The notes below the pieces were generated by a model. That model was not told the origin of the DNA, did not search any database, and was given only the letters and a program-made list of their open reading frames with translations. From contig NZ_LTAW01000005.1 in NCBI RefSeq assembly GCF_001639725.1, positions 186,001 through 250,000 on the forward strand: a stretch of 64,000 bases of DNA, written 5' to 3'. Below are positions 1 through 7,476 of this stretch, piece after piece. The position numbers and the translations under genes were made by a program. Source of the stretch: Marinomonas atlantica. Its GTDB lineage: Bacteria; Pseudomonadota; Gammaproteobacteria; Pseudomonadales; Marinomonadaceae. Within the stretch, counting starts at the first letter, position 1. Every line of letters begins with the position of its first letter.

Positions 1-885
1 AGTATCAATTCGAGTGAGCTCAGGACTTTGGCCTTGTTTGCGCTGTGCTAATGAATTGGCCATACGTAAACGAGTCAAAGGAGAGCGAAGCTCGTGAGAT
101 ATGTCTGATAGTAGTCGCTGTTGACGTGAGATCATCTGATTCACGGCTTTGACCATTTGATTAAAGCTAGCACCTGCTTGGCGGAACTCTGAGGTGCCTT
201 TTTCTAGGCTCGGGTCGATATCAAACTCACCTCGGGCAACTCGTTTCGCAGCACGTTCCAAGCGACGAGCAGGTTGGCTTAATGCCCACGCCAGCCATAA
301 TAGTAGAGGCGTGCTGATGAGCATGGTGGCGAGTAACAGTTGAAATGGATGATCGAACAGTTGAATTAAGAAGCTAGGAGGACGGCTCCATTTGACGCCT
401 ACATACAAATAGTAATCCGTTTGTGCGAGTCGAATTGGAATGGGGCCAGATAGCATGTAGCGACCATACAATTTTTGCTGCGGAATATTTACGTTTTCAA
501 TGTTCGTCACTAGATTTCGGACTGCGCGCTCTTCGGAGGTTGGCCGGCCTTGCAAAGATAGAATGTCGCCATCTGCATCGGTAATAAAAAAATCAAAACC
601 GGAGTCACGGCGCTTGTCAGAACTGCGGTGATCATCATGCTTGTTATTGCGACGATTGCTTGAAAGTTGTGAGACGATGAATTCGATGGAGCTTTGATCG
701 GCAAAGTGTAGCTGGATTTTATCGCGGGCTTGAATCAAACGTTGATAATAGGGAGCAGGTATATCGCTTACTTTTCTTGGGTCAAAGTGCGGTAATGAAA
801 GAACCGCCATTAATACTAGAAACATGGTAAACCAAAATATGGCGAAGATACGGCCATACAAACTGGCTATTTTTGGTAAGCGCAT
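1..885 (-). CDS. cpxA: Sensor histidine kinase CpxA, partial (C-terminus beyond window)
   Basis: Inner-membrane sensor kinase of the envelope-stress Cpx system; it would phosphorylate the CpxR encoded just upstream. Only the first 295 residues lie in the window. The translation starts MRLPKIASLYGRIFAIFWF and shows a first membrane segment (about residues 10-30), a periplasmic domain of about 130 residues, a second membrane segment (LLLATMLISTPLLLWLAW), a HAMP region, and the phosphoacceptor helix with DISHELRSPLTRL. The kinase ATPase domain is outside the window. Its ATG overlaps the cpxR stop (TAATG), so the two genes are translationally coupled. The assignment rests on the H-box variant, the order cpxR-cpxA and the divergent CpxP-like gene. 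Confidence 0.88.
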   Translation of the reverse strand, partial: MRLPKIASLYGRIFAIFWFTMFLVLMAVLSLPHFDPRKVSDIPAPYYQRLIQARDKIQLHFADQSSIEFIVSQLSSNRRNNKHDDHRSSDKRRDSGFDFFITDADGDILSLQGRPTSEERAVRNLVTNIENVNIPQQKLYGRYMLSGPIPIRLAQTDYYLYVGVKWSRPPSFLIQLFDHPFQLLLATMLISTPLLLWLAWALSQPARRLERAAKRVARGEFDIDPSLEKGTSEFRQAGASFNQMVKAVNQMISRQQRLLSDISHELRSPLTRLRMANSLAQRKQGQSPELTRIDT

Positions 886-1577
886 TATTCATCGCCTTCT
901 GTTAAGAGATAGCCTCGACCTCTAAGTGTTTTAATGCGTGCTTTGCCGTTGTTCCAATCTGGTAGCTTTTTTCGAAGATTCGACACATGCATGTCTACAG
1001 CACGATCAAATGGAGCAAGGCGTTTTCCAAGTACATCGAGGCTGAGTGTTTCTTTGGTAAGAATTTGGCCGGGATGTAAAATGAAATGATGTAGCAATGC
1101 GAATTCGGTGCTGGTCAGCTCCAATAGGGTGTCGCTACAGTAAGCCTCGAGTTTGCCTGGGTAAAGCTTGATGTCGAAGTAGTCTACCGCCGCAGGTGAG
1201 GATGATTCTTGATGATGGCTTTGTGAGCGCCTTAAAATAGCTCGTATTCTGGCCAGTAATTCGCGTTCACTAAAAGGCTTGGATAAATAGTCATCAGCGC
1301 CCAATTCAAGACCGACTACACGATCAATTTCTTCTCCTTTTGCTGTCAACATCAACACTGGCGTGTCTGATGTTTCGCGAAGTCGCTTTAGGGTATCCAG
1401 ACCATTTAACTTTGGCATCATCATATCCAGTAAAATGATATCAACTTTACTGGATAGCATTTCTAAGCCTTCTTCACCGTTGCTGGCGACCGAAACGGCA
1501 AAGTTTTCATACGTTAGAACTTCAGAAAGCAGTTCTGTTAATTCGGTGTCGTCATCTATAAGAAGAATGTTGGCCAT
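885..1577 (-). CDS. cpxR: Response regulator CpxR (OmpR/PhoB family)
   Basis: DNA-binding response regulator of 230 residues. The N-terminal receiver domain has the acidic pocket IDDD (residues 7-10), the phosphoacceptor Asp51 in LLDMMMPKLNG, Thr in LMLTAKGEE and Lys in LSKPF. The C-terminal winged helix of OmpR type (about 130-228) ends in VSNLRKKL and IKTLRGRGYLL. It is the first gene of a cpxR-cpxA operon and is divergent from the CpxP-like gene. A CpxR box lies in the 187-bp intergenic region, so autoregulation and control of the periplasmic partner are expected. Length and sequence are standard for CpxR. Confidence 0.92.
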   Translation of the reverse strand: MANILLIDDDTELTELLSEVLTYENFAVSVASNGEEGLEMLSSKVDIILLDMMMPKLNGLDTLKRLRETSDTPVLMLTAKGEEIDRVVGLELGADDYLSKPFSERELLARIRAILRRSQSHHQESSSPAAVDYFDIKLYPGKLEAYCSDTLLELTSTEFALLHHFILHPGQILTKETLSLDVLGKRLAPFDRAVDMHVSNLRKKLPDWNNGKARIKTLRGRGYLLTEGDE

Positions 1578-1652
1578 GCGTGATTATTGTTAACCCATTA
1601 ATACGGTTTAGATCTAGTTAGTTTACTGATAAATATAAACAAGCGTCATGTC

Positions 1653-1667
1653 TTTACGATCTTTTAC
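1653..1667 (-). promoter_or_regulatory. CpxR box
   Basis: On the minus strand the sequence reads GTAAA-AGATC-GTAAA, an exact match to the known CpxR recognition pattern GTAAA-N5-GTAAA. It sits between divergent cpxR and the CpxP-like gene. Further single TTTAC half-sites lie at 1622-1626 and 1684-1688. Binding is inferred from the motif and its place. Confidence 0.85.
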
Positions 1668-1764
1668 GTTGCGCGGACGTTGCTTTACCTTGAAGAACTT
1701 ATTCTAGATTTATGTGCTGTGAAGACAGCCTTATACACAGTATCTTATTGAAGGAAAAGAAATT

Positions 1765-2268
1765 ATGAATATCCGTAAAAAAATGATGGTTGTAGGTTTG
1801 GCGCTTCCTCTAATGCTTGGTACGGCCAGTGCGTTCGCTGGCGGTAAAGATCATGATAAAAAAGGACGTGATCGTTGTGGGTCTGATGCTCACCTTATGC
1901 ATAAACTTGATTTAAGTGATAAACAGCAAGATCAATTGAAAGCATTGCGCCTGTCGGCTCGTGAAAACATGAAAGCTCATCATGAATCAAAAGAGGGTGT
2001 TCGATCATCGCATCGTCAAGAGGCAGATGAGTTGGTCATGGCCGATAAGTTTGATAAAAAAGCGGCTGAGAAGTTTGCTCAAAATATGGCGGATCAGCAA
2101 GCTAAAGTGATGGTGCAGCGCATGATGGCGCAGCATGAAATGTATGGTGTGCTAACGCCTGAGCAAAAAGAGCAATTTACAGCATTGAAAAAAGAGGTAT
2201 CTGATTCATGCAAAAGTGATAAGCCTCGTCATGCTAAGAAGCATCGCGATGTTAACAAACACGACTAA
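1765..2268 (+). CDS. CpxP/Spy-family periplasmic protein (LTXXQ)
   Basis: Periplasmic stress protein of 167 residues, the likely CpxP-type inhibitor of CpxA or a Spy-type chaperone. It has a Sec signal peptide (MNIRKKMMVVGLALPLMLG, cleavage near AFA/GG). The mature protein is charged and helical, with the two family motifs in the forms LSDKQ and LTPEQ. The tail is very rich in Lys and His. RBS AAGGAAAAG precedes the ATG. It is divergent from cpxRA and shares its CpxR box, which favours CpxP over other LTXXQ proteins. A hairpin terminator follows. Confidence 0.85.
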   Translation: MNIRKKMMVVGLALPLMLGTASAFAGGKDHDKKGRDRCGSDAHLMHKLDLSDKQQDQLKALRLSARENMKAHHESKEGVRSSHRQEADELVMADKFDKKAAEKFAQNMADQQAKVMVQRMMAQHEMYGVLTPEQKEQFTALKKEVSDSCKSDKPRHAKKHRDVNKHD

Positions 2269-2311
2269 GCGTAACATTCGTAAATACCAGTAAATGTATG
2301 AAATAGGGCGC

Positions 2312-2340
2312 GCCCTGCTTCGATAGAAGTGGGGCTTTTA
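2312..2340 (+). terminator. Terminator after the CpxP-like gene
   Basis: A 10-bp stem (2312-2321 with 2326-2335, two G-T pairs) around the loop GATA, followed by TTTTA. Confidence 0.75.
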
Positions 2341-2464
2341 GTATTATGAACAGTACGCTATTTTGAATATAGGTATGCAATTATGAATTGCCGCTTTATA
2401 TTTCTAAATGGTTGTTTAGGGTAACATTAGGATCTTTACATCCTCTCAAAGGTAAGGATTTGCT

Positions 2465-3397
2465 TTGGACGTCGTGCTTAATATTACCGCTCCTATCTTC
2501 TTTCTTATCTTATTAGGCTTCGCTGGCACGCGGTTTGAACTGTTGCCCAAAGAGGCGCTGCCAGCGTTGAGTCGTTTTGTTCTTTATTTTGCCTTGCCAT
2601 CGGTGATGATTACCAAGATATCTGCGCTCGATTTAAGAGCTGTTGTCAACGTACCGTATATGTTTGTGTATGCACTAGGTGGGCTGGTGGCTTTTTTCAT
2701 AACAGTAGCGATTGTTCGTTACGGGTTAAAAGAAGGTTGGAGTGTGGCGGCGGTTAGTGGCATGGGGGCGATGATGCCCAACAGCTCCTTTATTGGTTTT
2801 CCAATTCTACTTCAATACCTAGAAAATGCGCCCGCCCAAGCGTTTGCTATGGCATTGGTCGTGGAGACCATTATTTTCTTGCCTTTAGCGCTGATGTTAA
2901 TTGAATCTTTTTACAATCATCAGCCAGGTATTGGGAAGCAGGTGTTTGTAAAAGTATTAAAGCGTATTGTACGCAATCCCATTATTTTGTCAGTTTTTGC
3001 TGGGGTGTTGTTGTCATTATTAGGCCTGCGTTTGCCTCATTTTATTAGCAGCAGTCTTGAGCTTCTCTCAATGGCTGCGGCACCGAGTGCGCTGTTTGTG
3101 ATTGGTGGCTCCTTGGTAGGCGTGTCTATTGCTGGCAGCAAAGTTAGAACGCTGATCGTTGCTAGTATTAAATTGTTAGTATTCCCTTTGGTTGTTTTTA
3201 TTAGCTTACAGGCTTTTCCGGATATGCCTATAGAGCTTCAAGTTTCGGTACTTGTTTTTGCGGCTATGCCGATGTTCAGTATTTTCCCGATTCTAGGTGG
3301 TGAATACGGGCAACGAAGCTTTTGTTCAAGCACCTTATTAGTGACGACTGTGTTGTCGTTCTTTAGTATCAGCGCATTATTGTTGTTGTTACATTGA
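2465..3397 (+). CDS. AEC (auxin efflux carrier) family transporter
   Basis: Membrane carrier of 310 residues with about ten hydrophobic segments in two halves, typical of the AEC/PIN-like family. These proteins export or exchange organic acids such as malate or malonate, but the substrate cannot be read from the sequence. The start is a TTG with AAGGTAAGGA upstream; it gives the usual N-terminus beginning in the first membrane helix (VLNITAPIFFLILLGF). Family features include the PNSSFIGFPIL segment after helix 3 and the G-G-SLVG region in the second half. No linked metabolic gene points to a substrate. No terminator follows directly; see the long gap after it. Confidence 0.8.
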   Translation: MDVVLNITAPIFFLILLGFAGTRFELLPKEALPALSRFVLYFALPSVMITKISALDLRAVVNVPYMFVYALGGLVAFFITVAIVRYGLKEGWSVAAVSGMGAMMPNSSFIGFPILLQYLENAPAQAFAMALVVETIIFLPLALMLIESFYNHQPGIGKQVFVKVLKRIVRNPIILSVFAGVLLSLLGLRLPHFISSSLELLSMAAAPSALFVIGGSLVGVSIAGSKVRTLIVASIKLLVFPLVVFISLQAFPDMPIELQVSVLVFAAMPMFSIFPILGGEYGQRSFCSSTLLVTTVLSFFSISALLLLLH

Positions 3398-3768
3398 GTT
3401 AGAAATGTGCGTGTTGGAAAGGTTTATACTAGGCCAGCTCAATTCGCTATTTCTTTAAATTGTCGTAAATAGTGAGAAGAAAGGCGTATTTGGCAAGATC
3501 TTACGGGCAATAACCGCCTATTATTACTCTCGACATCGCGTCATATATTTGCTCTGCCCGATATTGTATGCGAAGTCCTCTATGGAATGGTGATCTATTT
3601 CGATCGCTTTCAAATGGTTGTCTAGCTTTCATAAATGGGGGATTGCTAGGTGACCGCAGACGAAGTGTCCTTTTACACTGAGTATGCCGAAAGTGATTAA
3701 CGTCACCCTTTAAGGGAAGTATGCGCGACTCTTCAACACCCCGCATACTTCCCTTTTTTTATTCCTTC
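3398..3768. other. Gene-poor gap ending in a strong terminator; possible small RNA or long 3' UTR
   Basis: These 371 bp contain no convincing protein gene. A minus-strand open frame at 3501-3746 has its N-terminus inside the terminator stem and no clear ribosome binding site. The strong terminator at the right end works only in the plus direction, so some plus transcript ends there: either the AEC gene with a 3' UTR of over 300 nt or an independent small RNA. A TATACT element at about 3427-3432 could be a -10 box, but I see no well-spaced -35. Confidence 0.4.
3712..3760 (+). terminator. Strong rho-independent terminator
   Basis: A perfect 14-bp inverted repeat (3712-3725 with 3742-3755, core GGGAAGTATGCG), a 16-nt loop, and a run of seven T after the core stem (3754-3760). 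The opposite strand lacks a T run after the stem, so it acts in the plus direction. Confidence 0.88.
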
Positions 3769-4788
3769 TTAGTTCTTCTTTATCTGAATTTTCCTGATGC
3801 TTTCGCCACATTCAATTTCGTAGGCCAATTCAATCACCGAGGCGTGTCGCGCTTCTCCGTGAATATTTTTAAGTAATTGTTGCGCGGCTAAGCGTCCCAT
3901 TTCTTCTCGCGGCGTTACGACTGTTGCTAGCAGTGGAACCATTGCTCTGGCGATATCGTGGCCATGGAACCCCGCGATACCTATGTCTTCTGGTACTCGT
4001 AACCCTTTCTTTTGGCAAGCATACAAAGCGCCGATGGCTAGGTCATCATTGGTGCAAAAGATGCCATCAATATTAGGATACTCAGACAGCACTTCTTCTA
4101 GGAATTTCGCACCTAAGGTAAACGATGAAGCTGATTGGGTTTCTTTGACCGCAGCCGTTAGGCCATTGGCCGTCATTGCTTGCTTGTAACCTGCAATTTT
4201 TTGCAAGGTACGTTCATCCATTCGTGCAGCAAAGTAGACGATATTGCGGTGACCATGGTTAATCATGGTTTGCGTCATTTCACGAGCTGCTGCGCTGTTG
4301 TTGATGCCAATGATATTCAGCGGGCTGGTCGATGTGGAGTCCATGATTTCGATGACGGGGATGCCAGCGTTCTCAAGCATCTTTTGAGCTTTGAGTGTGT
4401 GTTGGCTTTCTGAAATGATTAAGGCATCAACGTTATAGGACAACAGTGTTGCAATGCGTTGCTCTTCTAATTCTTGGCTGTAGCCAAAGTGAGCGAGCAT
4501 GGTTTGGTAGCCTTCGGGCTCTAGGACAGTTTCGATACCACGAATGACTTCTGCAAAGACTTGGTTTGTTAGTGATGGTAGCAATACACCAACGGCGTGG
4601 CTTTTGGATTTAGAGAGAATGTCTGGCGCGCGATTAGGGATGTAGCCTAAGTCGTCCAATGCGTGTTGAATTTTATCGCGTAGTGAGTCAGATACTTGAT
4701 CTGGTTTGCGGATAAAACGGCTCACGGTCATTTTAGTGACACCGACTCGTTCGGCCACATCTTGAAGTGTAGGGCGCTTTTTCTTCAT
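3769..4788 (-). CDS. gntR: LacI-family repressor of gluconate utilisation (GntR type)
   Basis: Transcriptional repressor of 339 residues that would respond to gluconate. The LacI helix-turn-helix is at residues 7-30 (LQDVAERVGVTKMTVSRFIR), followed by the hinge helix (PNRAPDILS) and a periplasmic-binding-like effector domain (about 62-335). Long stretches match what I recall of E. coli GntR, for example MKKKRP, GVLLPSLTNQVFAEV, GYQTMLAH, FCTNDDLA and AGFHGHDI. It lies downstream of gluconokinase on the same strand but has its own upstream region with an operator-like palindrome at 4814-4825. Two perfect copies of that site control the linked TRAP transporter. Confidence 0.92.
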   Translation of the reverse strand: MKKKRPTLQDVAERVGVTKMTVSRFIRKPDQVSDSLRDKIQHALDDLGYIPNRAPDILSKSKSHAVGVLLPSLTNQVFAEVIRGIETVLEPEGYQTMLAHFGYSQELEEQRIATLLSYNVDALIISESQHTLKAQKMLENAGIPVIEIMDSTSTSPLNIIGINNSAAAREMTQTMINHGHRNIVYFAARMDERTLQKIAGYKQAMTANGLTAAVKETQSASSFTLGAKFLEEVLSEYPNIDGIFCTNDDLAIGALYACQKKGLRVPEDIGIAGFHGHDIARAMVPLLATVVTPREEMGRLAAQQLLKNIHGEARHASVIELAYEIECGESIRKIQIKKN

Positions 4789-4813
4789 CCTGTTAGGTCT
4801 TTTTCAAAGTGTT

Positions 4814-4825
4814 GTTAGCGGTAAC
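4814..4825 (-). promoter_or_regulatory. GntR operator, autoregulatory (one mismatch)
   Basis: GTTAGC-GGTAAC, the same palindrome as the two operators before the TRAP genes with one base changed. It lies 26 bp upstream of the gntR start codon, suggesting autorepression. Confidence 0.75.
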
Positions 4826-4890
4826 ATTACCACATAGAGGGTTCAGAACGTATCGACCAGACACCAAAAAAACAATCAATAATAAGAAGT

Positions 4891-4922
4891 TAGCTGACAC
4901 TTGCGCTTTGCAGTATCAGCTA
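4891..4922 (-). terminator. Hairpin between gntK and gntR
   Basis: An 11-bp stem (4891-4901 with 4912-4922, one G-T pair) immediately after gntK on the minus strand. Only a weak T-rich tract follows, so it may be a partial terminator or an mRNA-stabilising structure. Confidence 0.45.
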
Positions 4923-4927
4923 TCAGG

Positions 4928-5422
4928 TTATCGTAATGCCAGTTCTGATATGCTTTTCGAAAAGACATCATCAAGCGAATGGCGAATATCGATTGCAATC
5001 ACATCCGGCTCGTTCTCTGGCTCTACTAAGGTTTCAAATTGACTTTCCAGCATACTCTTTCCATTAAAGTAATGGCCATCACGTTTCTGGTGACGCTGCC
5101 AAATAGTGTCGAAATCACCTTGTAGATAGACAATGGCAAGGCCGTCAATATTGTTGCGCAAAATATCACGATAAGATGGCTTTAAACTCGAGCATGCCAC
5201 CACCGCTGAATCGTTATCTCGTAGAATGTGATTAAGCGTGTTTAACCAACCGTAACGATCCTCGTCTGTGAGCGGAATACTTTGACGCATCTTTTCGACA
5301 TTGTTCTCACAATGATAATCATCGCCATCGAAAAAAGGAAAACCGTAATGGTCTGCGAGTTTTTGTCCCATAGAGGACTTACCGCATCCAGAAACCCCCA
5401 TTACAATGATTTTCTTTATCAT
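4928..5422 (-). CDS. gntK: Gluconokinase
   Basis: Cytoplasmic kinase of 164 residues that makes 6-phosphogluconate from gluconate and ATP. The Walker A loop is near the N-terminus (MGVSGCGKSS), followed by the family signature FFDGDDYH and by LTDEDRYGWL, VVACSSLKPSYRD and the lid region. The ATG at 5422 is preferred over an in-frame ATG 24 bp upstream because AGGAGAG is correctly spaced before it and the product then matches the family N-terminus. It follows the TRAP permease gene by 91 bp on the same strand, with a 10-bp hairpin between. With the adjacent GntR repressor it defines the locus as gluconate uptake and phosphorylation. Confidence 0.93.
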   Translation of the reverse strand: MIKKIIVMGVSGCGKSSMGQKLADHYGFPFFDGDDYHCENNVEKMRQSIPLTDEDRYGWLNTLNHILRDNDSAVVACSSLKPSYRDILRNNIDGLAIVYLQGDFDTIWQRHQKRDGHYFNGKSMLESQFETLVEPENEPDVIAIDIRHSLDDVFSKSISELALR

Positions 5423-5437
5423 ATTAGTGTCTCTCCT

Positions 5438-5461
5438 GCGAAGCACGTGGTCGTGCTTCGC
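5438..5461 (-). repeat. Perfect hairpin between TRAP permease gene and gntK
   Basis: GCGAAGCACG, loop ACCA on the minus strand, then the exact complement: a 10-bp GC-rich stem ending just before the gntK ribosome binding site. It lacks a T run. It may protect the upstream mRNA or tune gntK expression. Confidence 0.7.
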
Positions 5462-5513
5462 GATATCTGTAGATGTAGCAATTGAGTGGTTCTATACAAA
5501 AATATAAGCGTCT

Positions 5514-6830
5514 CTATTTCCACCAGATTGCGAGCTGAGGGAAGAAGATCACCAATGCCAGTACCATCACTTGAAGGGCGATGAAAGGCAGCAATGAGCT
5601 GAAAATTTCTCCTAAGCTAATGTCTTTTGGTGCAACCGATTTAAGATAGAAGGCTGCGGGGCCAAACGGCGGTGATAGAAAAGACACCTGCATGTTTAGA
5701 CAGAACACAACACCAAACCAAACGGGGTCTAGTCCAAGATTGGTAATGATTGGCACAAAGATTGGCATGGTTAACAGCGCAACGCCGACCCAATCCAGGA
5801 ACATCCCTAGTACCAGTAAGATCACCATCATGATCAATACGGTGCCCATAACGCTGCCGCCAGATAGGGATAGGATCGTCTCTTCTACAAAATCAATGCC
5901 GCCCATAAGGTTATAAACGCCAACCAATGCTGTTGCACCGATGCCGATCCAAATGATCATGCCGCAGGTGCTCATGGTCGCTTTAGCACTTTCCTTGAGC
6001 ATGTCGAATGTTAATTCGCCTCGGATCCAAGCGCTGAAAATAATTCCGACAACACCCAGAGCGGAGGCTTCGGTCACCGAGGCGATACCGGTATAAATAC
6101 TGCCTAACACTACGGCTACGGATAGGATGGGAAAGAATAGCGCTTTGAAATAGTTTGTGTTCTGGTCTTGAGCCAGCTCTTCGTCACTCGGAAGTGGGGC
6201 GTATTCTGGGTGCATACGACTGATGATGAGTACATAAGCCATATAGGAAAAGGCTAGGATCAAGGCGGGTAAAAAAGCCGACTTAAATAAATCGCCAATA
6301 GACACACTTGCTGTTAGGCCATAGATAATCAGCACGATACTGGGTGGCAGCATGGTGCCGAGTGCACCGCCAGCACAGGTCGTGCCGATCGCCAATTTTC
6401 GGTTGTAACCAAGGCGTAGCATTTGTGGCAGTGCAAGAATGCCCAATAAGACAGTCTCACCACCGATTACCCCTGACATAGAGGCAAGTATGATCGCGAC
6501 CACTAAGGTCTGGACGGCGACACCGCCACGCACCTTGCGGCCAACGACTTTCATGGCATCGAATAAGTCTCTGGCAATGCCAGAGCGGTCGAGTAAGGCG
6601 GCCATGAGCACAAACATGGGTACGGCCAAAAAGACATAGCTGCCAACAAAGCTGTATAAGCGGCTAGTGACCAAGGGTAGAGCATCAATTCCAAACCAGC
6701 CGACGGCAAAAATGAGTGCCACCAGTCCTGTTACCATGGCCAACTGCATACCTGTAAGCAACAGTAGGATCATGGAAACTAGCATTAGTAGGCTGCCGTA
6801 GCCTATGCCCAAAGCGGATAAATCAAACAT
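5514..6830 (-). CDS. TRAP transporter large permease subunit (DctM type), probably for gluconate
   Basis: Inner-membrane subunit of 438 residues with about twelve hydrophobic segments, typical DctM length. It drives sodium-coupled uptake of the ligand delivered by the binding protein. Family landmarks include GGETVLLGILALPQM, GTMLPPSIVLIIYG, EASALGVVGI and the C-terminal FLSPPFGPAAFYLK. It starts one base after the small-subunit stop, so P-Q-M form an operon. The substrate is inferred from the linked gluconokinase, the GntR repressor and the GntR operators before the first gene; no GntP-type permease is present here. Confidence 0.92.
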   Translation of the reverse strand: MFDLSALGIGYGSLLMLVSMILLLLTGMQLAMVTGLVALIFAVGWFGIDALPLVTSRLYSFVGSYVFLAVPMFVLMAALLDRSGIARDLFDAMKVVGRKVRGGVAVQTLVVAIILASMSGVIGGETVLLGILALPQMLRLGYNRKLAIGTTCAGGALGTMLPPSIVLIIYGLTASVSIGDLFKSAFLPALILAFSYMAYVLIISRMHPEYAPLPSDEELAQDQNTNYFKALFFPILSVAVVLGSIYTGIASVTEASALGVVGIIFSAWIRGELTFDMLKESAKATMSTCGMIIWIGIGATALVGVYNLMGGIDFVEETILSLSGGSVMGTVLIMMVILLVLGMFLDWVGVALLTMPIFVPIITNLGLDPVWFGVVFCLNMQVSFLSPPFGPAAFYLKSVAPKDISLGEIFSSLLPFIALQVMVLALVIFFPQLAIWWK

Positions 6831-6831
6831 G

Positions 6832-7383
6832 CTATGACTTCCTTAGGTTCAGTATTTCTTGGATTAGGTGCAGAGCAAACTGAACCCACATCACGCACAC
6901 GGTTATGAAGATGGTGATTTTCACGTAGGCAGGGAATGGCGGGTTCCAAGCAGAGCCGGATGTTTCAAAATGAATGTCGCCAAAAGGGGAAAAAATAGCA
7001 CTTTCGGTCATTTGATACGCCGCATAGGCAAGTAACCCTGCAAAAATAAGCCCCATGATATGATGGAAAACATTCAAATATTGACGGGTGCGGTCTGAAA
7101 CAGCATCGTAAATGAGGACTACGCGCACGTGTTTGTTGGTGGCTAGAGCATAGATGCCACCAAATACGAATAAACAGCCACCGATAAATGAAGCCGATTC
7201 GTGGACCCACATGGTCGGGGCATTAAACACATAGCGCATGACAACTTCGTAAAAAGAGATGCCGACGGTAAATAAAAACAGCAAGCTCAAGGCGTTACCA
7301 AGGCGTACGATGGCTTTATCTAATAGGTTTCGCGGCTGTTCTGTTGGATCTTCTGTCTGCGGAATAGGAGTATTTTTCTTCAT
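6832..7383 (-). CDS. TRAP transporter small permease subunit (DctQ type)
   Basis: Small membrane subunit of 183 residues with four hydrophobic segments. Family features include FYEVVMRYVFNAPTMWVHE in the second segment and a basic stretch KHVRVV. It pairs with the large permease encoded next. A hairpin with T runs separates it from the binding-protein gene upstream, which should lower permease expression relative to the soluble receptor, a common arrangement in TRAP operons. Confidence 0.9.
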   Translation of the reverse strand: MKKNTPIPQTEDPTEQPRNLLDKAIVRLGNALSLLFLFTVGISFYEVVMRYVFNAPTMWVHESASFIGGCLFVFGGIYALATNKHVRVVLIYDAVSDRTRQYLNVFHHIMGLIFAGLLAYAAYQMTESAIFSPFGDIHFETSGSAWNPPFPAYVKITIFITVCVMWVQFALHLIQEILNLRKS

Positions 7384-7400
7384 GGGGTAGGGTCCAGTTT

Positions 7401-7451
7401 AAAACAGGCGCTAGGAAATCGGCTTATGACCGGTTGTCCAGCGCCTGTTTT
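7401..7451 (-). terminator. Intra-operon attenuating terminator between TRAP P and Q genes
   Basis: A perfect 12-bp inverted repeat, AAAACAGGCGCT (7401-7412) with AGCGCCTGTTTT (7440-7451). It sits between the binding-protein stop codon and the small-permease start. Read on the minus strand the distal arm ends in TTTT, fitting partial termination. Confidence 0.7.
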
Positions 7452-7476
7452 GTTTGGCATCAAGGCTTCTTAGGTG

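Noticed and set aside
3590-3710. Very short plus-strand frames (12-16 codons) before the terminator, one with a GGGGGA element upstream of a GTG
   Set aside because: Too short to support by eye and without conservation data; kept only as part of the possible small-RNA region.
3501-3746. Minus-strand open frame of 81 codons between the AEC gene and gntR
   Set aside because: Its first codons lie inside the terminator stem, it has no clear ribosome binding site, and its Arg- and Ser-rich translation resembles no family I know.
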